Below are positions 1-6,145 of a DNA stretch of 8,520 bases, one piece after another; positions within the stretch are counted from its first letter, which is position 1; every line of letters starts with the position of its first letter. Both the position numbers and the translations under genes were made by a program. Source of the stretch: Caldisericia bacterium (GTDB lineage Bacteria > Caldisericota > Caldisericia > B22-G15); assembly GCA_021158845.1 (NCBI GenBank), contig JAGGSY010000010.1:1-8520 (forward strand). Direction: 5' to 3'. The notes under the pieces are model-generated. The model was not told where the DNA came from. It worked only from the letters and a program-made list of their open reading frames with translations, and ran no database searches.

Positions 1-18
1 TTTAGAAGAAGAATCTAA

Positions 19-576
19 TTACTTATCAATCTTTGGCAATTCTATACCTTTCTGTTCCTGATATTTGCCTTTCTTATCCTTATAGCTTACCTCACACTCC
101 TCCTCTGCACCAAGAAATATAACCTGTGCTATACCTTCATTTGCATAAACCTTCACAGGAAGAGGTGTAGTATTTGATATCTCTATAGTTAGATAGCCTC
201 GCCACATCGGTTCAAGAGGGGTTATGTTCACAATGATTCCGCATCTTGCATAGGTGGACTTTCCAACACATATTCCAAGAACATCTCTCGGAATCCTAAA
301 GTACTCAAGACTTTTCCCAAGAACAAAGGAGTTTGGTGGTATGACGCAAACTTCTCCTTTAAAATCCACAAAACTCTTTGGATCAAAGTTCTTTGGATCT
401 ACAATTGAGTTAAAGACATTTGTAAAGATTTTAAATTCATCTGAGAGCCTTATATCATAACCATAGGATGAAAGTCCAAAAGAGATAACGCCTTTCTTAA
501 CCTGCTTCTCCTCAAATGGCTCTATGATTCTCTTCTCCTTTGCCATTCTTTTTATCCACTTATCATTCTTTAACAT
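19..576 (-). CDS. dcd: dCTP deaminase
   Basis: This enzyme deaminates dCTP to dUTP, the cytosolic first step toward dTMP. The 185-residue product matches the usual ~188-residue bacterial Dcd end to end: an N-terminal DKWIKRM block, SSYGYD (36-41), the GKSTYAR motif (105-111), and TPLEP followed by WRGYLTIE, where E132 is the expected catalytic glutamate. NEGIAQ (146-151) and EVSYKDKKGKYQ near the C-terminus are also family hallmarks. I chose the ATG at 574-576 because AGGAGG lies 4 nt upstream and the family normally begins just before the DKWI block. Two upstream in-frame ATGs (at 594 and 603) would add nine unconserved residues and have no good ribosome site. The start lies 14 bp inside the end of thyX, so the two are probably co-transcribed and translationally coupled. 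Whether it is also a dUTPase, as in some bifunctional DCD-DUT enzymes, cannot be settled by eye; sequence likeness favours the monofunctional type. Confidence 0.95.
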   Translation of the reverse strand: MLKNDKWIKRMAKEKRIIEPFEEKQVKKGVISFGLSSYGYDIRLSDEFKIFTNVFNSIVDPKNFDPKSFVDFKGEVCVIPPNSFVLGKSLEYFRIPRDVLGICVGKSTYARCGIIVNITPLEPMWRGYLTIEISNTTPLPVKVYANEGIAQVIFLGAEEECEVSYKDKKGKYQEQKGIELPKIDK

Positions 577-1189
577 TCTTCCTCCTTTCCACATGATCCC
601 CAACTATAACAAAATCTTCAAAAACTGTTGGAGCTTCCCTCTTCAGTATCTTAAGAATCTCTATTGTCATCCTCCTTATCTCCCATTGAGCATGTTCACT
701 TCCTCTGAGTTCAACTATGTGTCGCCACTCCCTTAAATTGGCAGTAATTACAATTTCTGTTGTGGTTGCATTGGGAAGCACAAATCTTGCATCCTCCTTT
801 GGAATTTTTAAATCTCTCAATTTTTTGTATGTTTCTCTCACACTCTCCATAAAGTTTAAATAAATTTTATGTGCCTTAGGATTTTTCTTTACCTTCGGTG
901 GCTCAACAAAGGTAAAGTTTCTTTCATCCACATATCTTTGAGACTTCTGGGTAAAAGATGCAAGTCTGTGTCTTACAAGTTGATGGGTAAGACTCCGTGA
1001 TACATCGCTGATTCTAAAGCTTGCCACTGCATGTTCAATAACAGAGAGGTGTCCAAGATCAATTATCATTCTTATAAACTTTTTTCCACTTCCCTCTTCC
1101 ATTCTGTTAAAGGATTGGTAGGAGGTTCTACCTGCTTCTTCAATCACCTTTTCTGGATTTGGTGTTATATATATAAGTTCAACTTTCAT
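563..1189 (-). CDS. thyX: FAD-dependent thymidylate synthase ThyX
   Basis: ThyX converts dUMP to dTMP using methylene-tetrahydrofolate, FAD and NADPH. It is unrelated to ThyA and common in thermophiles and anaerobes. The 208-residue protein carries the ThyX signature RHR-x7-S-x-R (RHR at 73-75, S83, R85). Other family features are HLSVIEHA (47-54), ARFVLPN (134-140) and the C-terminal block NLREWRHIVELRGSEHAQWEI, which holds substrate- and flavin-binding residues including R162. The start is fixed by the family-typical N-terminus MKVELIYITPNPEKVI. No Shine-Dalgarno is visible before it: the upstream 24 nt are U- and A-rich. It lies 34 bp downstream of ackA, behind a weak hairpin, and overlaps dcd by 14 bp. 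The pairing makes sense because Dcd supplies the dUTP that a dUTPase elsewhere turns into ThyX substrate. Confidence 0.97.
   Translation of the reverse strand: MKVELIYITPNPEKVIEEAGRTSYQSFNRMEEGSGKKFIRMIIDLGHLSVIEHAVASFRISDVSRSLTHQLVRHRLASFTQKSQRYVDERNFTFVEPPKVKKNPKAHKIYLNFMESVRETYKKLRDLKIPKEDARFVLPNATTTEIVITANLREWRHIVELRGSEHAQWEIRRMTIEILKILKREAPTVFEDFVIVGDHVERRKNVKE
581..586 (-). promoter_or_regulatory. Shine-Dalgarno deciding the dcd start
   Basis: AGGAGG on the minus strand (CCTCCT on the plus strand) lies 4 nt before the ATG at 574-576, inside the last codons of thyX and its stop region. It supports the shorter dcd start over the in-frame ATGs at 594 and 603. Confidence 0.75.
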
Positions 1190-1191
1190 AT

Positions 1192-1218
1192 AAAATTAAA
1201 AAGGAGGGGTTTTCCCTC
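1192..1218 (-). terminator. weak intrinsic terminator after ackA
   Basis: On the minus strand, GAGGG (1214-1218) can pair with CCCTC (1204-1208) across a 5-nt loop. It is followed by C, then T5-AA-T4 running down to 1192. It starts 5 nt after the ackA stop. The 5-bp stem is short, so it may be leaky or only attenuate read-through into thyX-dcd. Confidence 0.4.
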
Positions 1219-1223
1219 TAAAT

Positions 1224-2570
1224 CTATTTCTGTCCAGGCGGCCTTACTATGACTTCGGCTAATTCTGGCTTCTCCTTGAGTTCTTCCTTTAAAGCTTCCT
1301 CCCTTTCAAGGTTTCTGTAATTTGGGTCTTCAAATGAATACTTAAACCTTGTATGAACATCGTATCTACCTTCAATCAAAGCCACAGTATCCTCAACAAA
1401 AACTATCTCTTCATCTGTGGGTATGACAAATATTCTCACCTTTGAACCCTCTCCAGTTATCTCTGTTTCTGCATTTCTTGTCCTTGCAAGTTCATTCTTC
1501 CTCTTATCATAGATTATTCCAAGTCCTTCAAGCCCATCCAATGCTTTACCTCTTATTGTTGAACTCATCTCACCAACACCTGCGGTGAATACAATGGCAT
1601 CAACTCTTCCAAGAACTGCAAAGTAGGCACCGATGTACTTTTTGAGTCTATAGGCTTCAATCTCAATGGCAAGTTGAGCCCTCTCATCTCCTTCTCTTGC
1701 TGCCTTCTCAATATCTCTCCTATCTGCATACTTCCCAGTGATACCAAGGAGTCCGCTCTTCTTATTTAAAATTTTATCAATCTCATCAACGGTAAGGTTC
1801 TCCTTTCTCATCATGAAGAAATCTATTCCTGCATCATGGTCTCCTGCCCTTGTCCCCATGACAAGTCCTTCAAGGGGTGTAAGTCCCATAGAGGTATCCA
1901 CTGAAATACCATTCTTTACTGCATCTGCACTTGCTCCATTTCCAATGTGAAGTGAGATAAGGTTTGTCTCAAAGGGATCTTTACCAAGTAGTACTGCCGC
2001 TCTCTTGGCTACATACAGAAGGGATGTTCCGTGAAATCCATACCTACGAACTCCATACTTCTCATACCACTCATATGGAAGTGCATAGATGTATGCATGT
2101 TTAGGCATTGTTTGATGCCATGCAGTATCCATTATTGCACAGTGGGGAACATCTGGGAGAATCTCCTTTGCAGCTCTAACTCCCATGAGGTTTGGTGGAT
2201 TGTGGAGGGGAGCGAGGGGGGAAAGTTCTTCAAAGACTTTTAAAAATTCCTCATCAATAATCACAGATTTGGCAAACTTCTCACCACCATGAACCATTCT
2301 GTGACCTACACCCTTAATGCTTTTGAGGTCTTTAATGGCACCTATCTCTGGATCAAGAAGGGTGTCAATTATGAGTTTTATTGCCTCTCTATGATCAGGA
2401 CACTCATGCTCAATTTTCACTTCTTTTCTTCCTGGAACAAGATGTCTTATAAATGAACCCCCAATAGTTACTCTCTCCACAATTCCTCTTGCAAGGGTTC
2501 TCTTCTTGTCCCAGCTGTAAAGTAAATACTTAACAGAAGAACTTCCACAGTTCAAGGTGAGTATGTCCAT
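1224..2570 (-). CDS. ackA: acetate kinase, with extended C-terminus
   Basis: It interconverts acetyl phosphate + ADP and acetate + ATP in the cytosol, the ATP-yielding last step of acetate fermentation. All key ASKHA-fold residues known from the Methanosarcina enzyme are present at matching positions: N7 in LNCGSSS, R91 in GHRMVHGG, D148 in MDTAWHQTMP, H180 in RRYGFHGTS, H208 in LHIGNG, R241 in MGTRAGD, and E387 in the C-terminal IPTDEE. The product is 448 residues against about 400 for the usual enzyme. The excess lies after DTVALIEGRYD (~394-404) and forms a roughly 45-residue charged tail ending in a Glu/Lys-rich probable helix. A comparable EGRYDVHT-type tail is, from memory, found in spirochaete-like AckA, so this is a subfamily trait and not a fusion error. 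The start is supported by AGGAGG 6 nt upstream and by its own promoter. No phosphotransacetylase gene is in the window. Confidence 0.96.
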   Translation of the reverse strand: MDILTLNCGSSSVKYLLYSWDKKRTLARGIVERVTIGGSFIRHLVPGRKEVKIEHECPDHREAIKLIIDTLLDPEIGAIKDLKSIKGVGHRMVHGGEKFAKSVIIDEEFLKVFEELSPLAPLHNPPNLMGVRAAKEILPDVPHCAIMDTAWHQTMPKHAYIYALPYEWYEKYGVRRYGFHGTSLLYVAKRAAVLLGKDPFETNLISLHIGNGASADAVKNGISVDTSMGLTPLEGLVMGTRAGDHDAGIDFFMMRKENLTVDEIDKILNKKSGLLGITGKYADRRDIEKAAREGDERAQLAIEIEAYRLKKYIGAYFAVLGRVDAIVFTAGVGEMSSTIRGKALDGLEGLGIIYDKRKNELARTRNAETEITGEGSKVRIFVIPTDEEIVFVEDTVALIEGRYDVHTRFKYSFEDPNYRNLEREEALKEELKEKPELAEVIVRPPGQK

Positions 2571-2605
2571 CTTTTTCCTCCTATTTTTAGTTAGAGTTTA
2601 GTTTT

Positions 2606-2636
2606 ATTATAATACAAAAAATAAATGAGGGGGCAA
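2606..2636 (-). promoter_or_regulatory. candidate ackA promoter
   Basis: A perfect TATAAT lies on the minus strand at 2606-2611, giving a predicted start near 2599 and a 5' leader of about 29 nt that contains the AGGAGG (2577-2582). The best -35 is TTGCCC (2631-2636) at a long 19-nt spacing, and it overlaps the terminator hairpin of the upstream gene. The -10 is convincing; the -35 is weak. Confidence 0.55.
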
Positions 2637-2645
2637 AAGCCCCCT
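2611..2645 (-). terminator. intrinsic terminator of the CMD-family gene
   Basis: A perfect 7-bp stem, AGGGGGC (2639-2645 read on the minus strand) with GCCCCCT (2628-2634), closes a 4-nt TTTT loop. It is followed by a T-rich tail (CATTTATTTTTTGTATT) down to about 2611. It lies 23 bp after the stop codon of the gene at 2668-3006. This is the clearest terminator in the window and it insulates ackA from that gene. Confidence 0.88.
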
Positions 2646-2667
2646 ATAAGATGTGGAAAGATTAACC

Positions 2668-3006
2668 TTACTTAAGGTCTTCAAGTGCTTTAATGAGCAA
2701 TGTAAGGTATGTTAGAGCTGGTCCACCACCCATCAATGCTCCAACAAAACCTGCTTCAATTATCTCCTCCTTTGTTGCTCCAGCTTTCAATGCGTTGTTT
2801 GTATGGAAGGCAATGCAGTATTTACATCTTGCATTTACAGCAAGTGCAACAGAGATGAGTTCTTTAACCTTTGTTGAGAGCTTGCCTTCTCCTTCAATTC
2901 CATGAACAAGGTCAATAAAGAGTTTCACATACTCTGGATGAGTCTTTTTTAGCTCTCCAAGTGCTCCCATAAATTCATCCAATGTAGCTTTCATGTTCTC
3001 TGCCAT
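2668..3006 (-). CDS. carboxymuconolactone decarboxylase family (AhpD-like) protein
   Basis: This 112-residue, single-domain all-helical protein belongs to the CMD/AhpD family, whose members include alkylhydroperoxidases and gamma-carboxymuconolactone decarboxylases. The redox-type motif C61-x-x-C64-x3-H68 (ARCKYCIAFH) is complete. E49 lies 12 residues before the first cysteine, matching the proton-relay spacing of AhpD, so a thiol-disulfide or peroxidase role is more likely than aromatic-ring decarboxylation. The GAT-KEEIIEA and ALMGGGPALTY segments are family-typical. It stands alone: own promoter, near-perfect ribosome site (AGGAGGTGA, 6 nt before ATG) and strong terminator, suggesting high independent expression. 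No AhpC or lipoyl partner is nearby. The family is certain; the substrate is not. Confidence 0.9.
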   Translation of the reverse strand: MAENMKATLDEFMGALGELKKTHPEYVKLFIDLVHGIEGEGKLSTKVKELISVALAVNARCKYCIAFHTNNALKAGATKEEIIEAGFVGALMGGGPALTYLTLLIKALEDLK

Positions 3007-3035
3007 TTTTCACCTCCTAAAAATTTTTCATAACA

Positions 3036-3066
3036 ATTATACCATAAAATGTTAAATTTTAATCAA
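3036..3066 (-). promoter_or_regulatory. extended -10 promoter of the CMD-family gene
   Basis: On the minus strand TGG-TATAAT (3036-3044) forms a perfect extended -10. A TTGATT (3061-3066) lies 19 nt upstream as a possible weak -35. The predicted transcript starts near 3029 and carries a 23-nt leader with the AGGAGGTGA ribosome site (3011-3018). Confidence 0.65.
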
Positions 3067-3085
3067 AAAAATCCTATAGATTTTT
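3067..3085. repeat. AT-rich inverted repeat in divergent promoter region
   Basis: AAAAATC (3067-3073) and GATTTTT (3079-3085) form a 7-bp inverted repeat around a CTATA centre. It lies between the two divergent promoters, next to further A- and T-tracts up to 3097. It could be an operator or simply UP-element-like curved DNA; with this base composition chance is a real possibility. Confidence 0.3.
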
Positions 3086-3135
3086 GAAAAATTTTTTCTA
3101 AAAGCAACCTTTATCAAAAAGACTCATACAAAAAA

Positions 3136-3144
3136 TGGTAAAAT
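3136..3144 (+). promoter_or_regulatory. extended -10 promoter of the mrp operon
   Basis: TGG-TAAAAT (3136-3144) is an extended -10 with one mismatch to TATAAT. No good -35 is placed at 16-18 nt. The predicted start is near 3151, leaving a leader of about 27 nt with AAAGGAG (3164-3170) seven nt before the mrp ATG. Confidence 0.5.
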
Positions 3145-3177
3145 TGAAAAAGAAACTTATTTTAAAGGAGATAAAAA

Positions 3178-4248
3178 ATGGAGAAGAAAGAAGAGGTTTT
3201 AAAAGCGTTAAGGAAGGTTGTAGATCCTGAAATAGGAAAAAATATAGTGGATTTAGGTATGGTTAAGGACCTAACTGTTGAAGATGACAAAGTCTCCTTC
3301 ACCCTTGCCCTTACCGTTTCAGAGTGTCCTCTGAAAAATGAAATGAAGAACAACGCTGAAAAGGTACTTAAAGAGTTGGGTTTCAAAGAGGTGAATATTA
3401 CATTTGGAAAACTTACAGAGGAAGAAATAAAAAAGATATTTCCAAACTGGACAGGAAAACCACCAATCCTTGAGAAGGGGAACATTAAGCATCTCATAGC
3501 TATTGGCTCTGGAAAGGGTGGTGTTGGCAAATCCACTGTGGTAACGAACCTTGCCATAGCATTGTCAAAATTGGGATACAGAACTGGAATTCTTGATGCA
3601 GATATACATGGACCAAATATACCAATAATGTTTGGGATAAAGGAAAAACCATACGGTATTGACAACAAAATAATACCCCATGAAAGGTTTGGTGTAAGGG
3701 TTATGTCCCTTGGTTTTATGATGAGTGGAGAGGGTTCTCCTGTAATATGGAGAGGTCCACTTGTAACAAAGGCAATAAAGGAATTGTTCCAATTCACAGT
3801 GTGGGGAGACCTTGATTTCCTCTTAATTGACCTTCCCCCTGGAACAGGAGATGCAACAATTACAGTTGGACAATCTCTCCCGTTGACAAGCGCCATTGTA
3901 GTAACAACGCCACAGAGAGTGGCAGTGTCTGATGCTTTAAGAAGTGCAAAAACCTTTGAAAAATTAAATGTAAAGCTTCTTGGTGTCATTGAAAATATGA
4001 GCTACTTTATATGCCCTGATTCTGGAAAGAGATACAACATATTTGGAGAGGGTGGGGGAGAGGCAATGAGTATTGCGTTAAAGGTTCCTCTTCTTGGGAA
4101 GATACCAATGGAACTTGACTTGAGAGAGGGGGGAGATAGAGGTGAACCAATAACCGTAAAGAATCCTGAATCTGCCTCATCAAAGGCATTTTTTGAGATA
4201 GCAAAGAAGGTGGTGGAATTAACAGGTGTATCCAAAAAGTCTACTTAA
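3178..4248 (+). CDS. mrp: Mrp/ApbC (Nbp35-like) Fe-S carrier ATPase with N-terminal MIP18 domain
   Basis: Mrp/ApbC proteins are cytosolic homodimeric P-loop ATPases that bind and hand over [4Fe-4S] clusters to apoproteins. Residues 1 to ~85 form a MIP18/DUF59 domain, with VDPEIG (15-20) and the conserved cysteine C50 in TVSECPLKNEM. The ATPase follows: deviant Walker A GKGGVGKST (112-120), DADIHGPNIP (140-149), WRGP (191-194) and LIDLPPGTGD (216-225). ENMSYF and IFGEGGG (288-294) mark the family's C-terminal region. The length of 356 is normal for the two-domain form. The cluster-binding CxxC, which usually sits between ENMSYF and IFG, reads C279-P-D-S282 here, so the second cysteine is missing. 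It is first in a plus-strand run of six genes and overlaps recR by 23 bp. SD AAAGGAG supports the start. Confidence 0.95.
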   Translation: MEKKEEVLKALRKVVDPEIGKNIVDLGMVKDLTVEDDKVSFTLALTVSECPLKNEMKNNAEKVLKELGFKEVNITFGKLTEEEIKKIFPNWTGKPPILEKGNIKHLIAIGSGKGGVGKSTVVTNLAIALSKLGYRTGILDADIHGPNIPIMFGIKEKPYGIDNKIIPHERFGVRVMSLGFMMSGEGSPVIWRGPLVTKAIKELFQFTVWGDLDFLLIDLPPGTGDATITVGQSLPLTSAIVVTTPQRVAVSDALRSAKTFEKLNVKLLGVIENMSYFICPDSGKRYNIFGEGGGEAMSIALKVPLLGKIPMELDLREGGDRGEPITVKNPESASSKAFFEIAKKVVELTGVSKKST

Positions 4249-4822
4249 ACTAATTGATGTTCTTGAGAGGCTTCCTGGGATAGGACCAAAGAGCGCAGAG
4301 AGACTTGCTCTCTACATACTGAGGATGTCACCTGATAGAGTGGATGAACTAATCAAATCCATTGAGGAGGCAAGAAGTAAAGTAAAGAGGTGTAAGATTT
4401 GCTTTAACCTTACAGAGGATGAGATCTGCAGTATATGTAAAGATGAAGGAAGAGATCACTCAACAATTCTTGTCGTTGAGGAAGTAAAGGATTTGGTAAG
4501 GATAGAAAATCTTGGCTACTATAAAGGGGTTTACCATGTCCTTGGAGGTCACATATCTACCCATGGTAAAGTTGGGGTAGAACACCTGACCATAAGAGAA
4601 TTGGAGGAGAGGGTGAAGGAGGGGAATGTTAAAGAGGTGATCTTTGCCCTCTCCCCTCAATGGGAAGGAGATATAACAAAGGAATACATTAAAAAGATAC
4701 TGAAGAAGTATCCAGTCAAGATCTCATCCCTTGCGAGGGGGATATCTGGTTCCACATATCTTGAAGCTATAGATGATACATCCCTTCTTGAAGCTTTGAA
4801 GGAGAGGAGAGAAGAAAAGTAA
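4226..4822 (+). CDS. recR: recombination mediator protein RecR
   Basis: RecR, with RecF/RecO, loads RecA at single-strand gaps. The 198-residue length is exactly typical. Domains in order: helix-hairpin-helix LPGIGPKSAERLA (16-28), a four-cysteine zinc finger (C56, C59, C68, C71), and a Toprim domain from ~79, with ILVVEE (81-86) and SPQWEGDITKEYI (143-155). The C-terminal motif departs from the family: where most RecR have A-R/H-G-x-PVGG-x-LE, this one has ARGISGSTYLE (170-180). The start is a GTG at 4226, giving the standard MYPKSLLKLIDVLERLPG N-terminus. It lies 23 bp inside mrp, so it is probably translationally coupled. A weak purine-rich site (AGGTGG) is about 9 nt upstream. The common dnaX-ybaB-recR neighbourhood is absent here. 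Confidence 0.94.
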   Translation: MYPKSLLKLIDVLERLPGIGPKSAERLALYILRMSPDRVDELIKSIEEARSKVKRCKICFNLTEDEICSICKDEGRDHSTILVVEEVKDLVRIENLGYYKGVYHVLGGHISTHGKVGVEHLTIRELEERVKEGNVKEVIFALSPQWEGDITKEYIKKILKKYPVKISSLARGISGSTYLEAIDDTSLLEALKERREEK

Positions 4823-4834
4823 AGAGTTTATCTA

Positions 4835-4850
4835 TGCTATAATTCCTGTA
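4835..4850 (+). promoter_or_regulatory. extended -10 promoter of nfeD, predicted leaderless start
   Basis: TG-C-TATAAT (4835-4843) is a perfect extended -10 in the 27-bp gap after recR. Counting the last T as -7 places +1 at 4850, the A of the nfeD ATG. No Shine-Dalgarno exists between the -10 and the ATG, and no good -35 is seen. Confidence 0.6.
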
Positions 4851-6130
4851 TGAGAAAATATATTATACTGGGAGTAATTTTCCTGATACTCCTCTTATCC
4901 ATTGGTAAAACATCTGCCTCTAAGGAAAGGGTAATTGTTTTACACATTGAAGGAGAGATAAATCTTGGACTATCAAAATATGTGGATAGATGCCTTAAAG
5001 ATATGGAAGGAGTTAAAGCTATAGTTGTTGAGATAGATACATTTGGTGGCGCTCTTGACGCTGCAACAAAGATAAGGGATAGACTCCTTCATGTGGATGT
5101 TCCCACAATAGCATGGATTAAGGGGAGGGCATGGTCAGCAGGAGCTTTGATAGCTCTCTCATGTAAAAAAATTGTCTTCTCATCTGGTGCAAGTATGGGG
5201 GCAGCTGAACCAATCCCAACCACAGAAAAGACTATTTCTGCAGTAAGGGGCGAGTTTGAATCCACATGCGAAGCAAATGGAAGAGACCCAAAAATTGGTG
5301 CCTCCATGGTTGATAAAGAGATAGAGATTGAGGGAGTTGTTAAGAGGGGAGAACTGCTTACTCTATCCAGCGAAAAGGCAAAGAAACTGGGATTTAGCGA
5401 TTATGAATCTAACAGCTTGAATGATATTCTATCACACTTCAACCTTGATGAATTTGAGATCTCTGATCTCTCTCCTCTCCCATCTGAGAGAGTTGCTGGA
5501 TTTCTCACATCTTCAACTGTAAGGGAAATTTTACTAATTGTTGGACTTCTTGGTTTAATCATAGAGGCAACAACTCCAGGATTTGGAATACCTGGAACCA
5601 TGGGACTTGTTGCATTATCATTATTCTTTGGAGGGCATATGATAGCAGGAATTGGAAACTGGCTTTACACACTAATGTTTATAGCAGGGGTTGTTCTACT
5701 GCTCCTTGAAATATTTGTCATCCCTGGCTTTGGCATAGCAGGAATATCTGGAATTGCTCTTATTTTTATATCCATATTTTTAACCCTTGGTGGTGGAGTA
5801 GGTGCAATACACACTATAGGTATCGTGGCTCTAATTCTCCTTGTCTCTTTTCTTGTTCTTCTCTTCTTCTTCCCAAAACTTCCCATATGGAAGAAACTTG
5901 GGCTTGCAAGAAGGGAGACGAGGAAGGAAGGGTATGTTGCTGTAAAAGAAGAGAAGCACCTTGAAGGAAAGGAAGGAAAAGCAATTACGATGCTAAGACC
6001 TGCTGGGGTGGTGGAAATTGAAGGAAAGAGGTATGATGCTTTAACAGATGGAGAGTTCATTGAAAAAGGGAAAAAGATTGTTGTAACAAAAGTAGAGGGG
6101 GGTAAAATTTTTGTAAAAAGGATTAGATAG
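4850..6130 (+). CDS. NfeD-family membrane-bound serine protease (ClpP class)
   Basis: Long-form NfeD proteins join a ClpP-like serine protease to a membrane region and an OB-fold tail. The best-studied relative, Pyrococcus PH1510, cleaves the stomatin C-terminus. This 426-residue protein has a hydrophobic signal/anchor (residues ~5-19), then the protease (~26-200) with IDTFGGALDAA (62-72) and AWSAGALIALS, where S97 is the expected nucleophile. K127 (TTEKTISAVRGEF) is the likely lysine partner, and GRDPKIGASMVD (144-155) is family-typical. About five membrane segments follow (~225-242, 247-265, 270-290, 295-315, 320-342), separated by TTPGFGIPG and VIPGFGIAG repeats. The soluble NfeD OB domain spans ~360-426. 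No flotillin/stomatin gene lies next to it in view, although these are usual partners. The start has no ribosome site but a promoter directly before it. Gene symbol left blank because naming differs among subfamilies. Confidence 0.92.
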   Translation: MRKYIILGVIFLILLLSIGKTSASKERVIVLHIEGEINLGLSKYVDRCLKDMEGVKAIVVEIDTFGGALDAATKIRDRLLHVDVPTIAWIKGRAWSAGALIALSCKKIVFSSGASMGAAEPIPTTEKTISAVRGEFESTCEANGRDPKIGASMVDKEIEIEGVVKRGELLTLSSEKAKKLGFSDYESNSLNDILSHFNLDEFEISDLSPLPSERVAGFLTSSTVREILLIVGLLGLIIEATTPGFGIPGTMGLVALSLFFGGHMIAGIGNWLYTLMFIAGVVLLLLEIFVIPGFGIAGISGIALIFISIFLTLGGGVGAIHTIGIVALILLVSFLVLLFFFPKLPIWKKLGLARRETRKEGYVAVKEEKHLEGKEGKAITMLRPAGVVEIEGKRYDALTDGEFIEKGKKIVVTKVEGGKIFVKRIR

Positions 6131-6135
6131 ATTAT

Positions 6136-6140
6136 GGAGG
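6136..6140 (+). promoter_or_regulatory. Shine-Dalgarno deciding the dppA start
   Basis: GGAGG lies 5 nt before the ATG at 6146. It overlaps an in-frame ATG at 6134, which would place the ribosome site inside the gene and adds four unconserved residues; 6146 is therefore preferred. Confidence 0.75.
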
Positions 6141-6145
6141 TAGCT

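Noticed and set aside
1..18. Short stretch after the dcd stop
   Set aside because: 18 bp is too short to assign; no hairpin or gene start is visible.
577..603. Upstream ATGs for dcd at 594 and 603
   Set aside because: They add residues not found in the family, would swallow the AGGAGG ribosome site and deepen the overlap with thyX.
3079..3098. TTTTTGAAAAATTTTTT as a terminator hairpin
   Set aside because: It is an A/T-only palindrome with a single G, too weak to stop transcription, and it lies between two promoters facing away from each other, where no terminator is needed.
3162..3989. Long open frame of 275 codons on the minus strand
   Set aside because: It lies fully antisense to the strongly supported mrp gene, is Ser/Pro/Phe-rich in the manner of reverse-complement frames, shows no known motif and has no ribosome site.
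6134..6145. Upstream ATG for dppA at 6134
   Set aside because: It overlaps the GGAGG that serves the ATG at 6146, and the family starts at MKVFISxDMEG.
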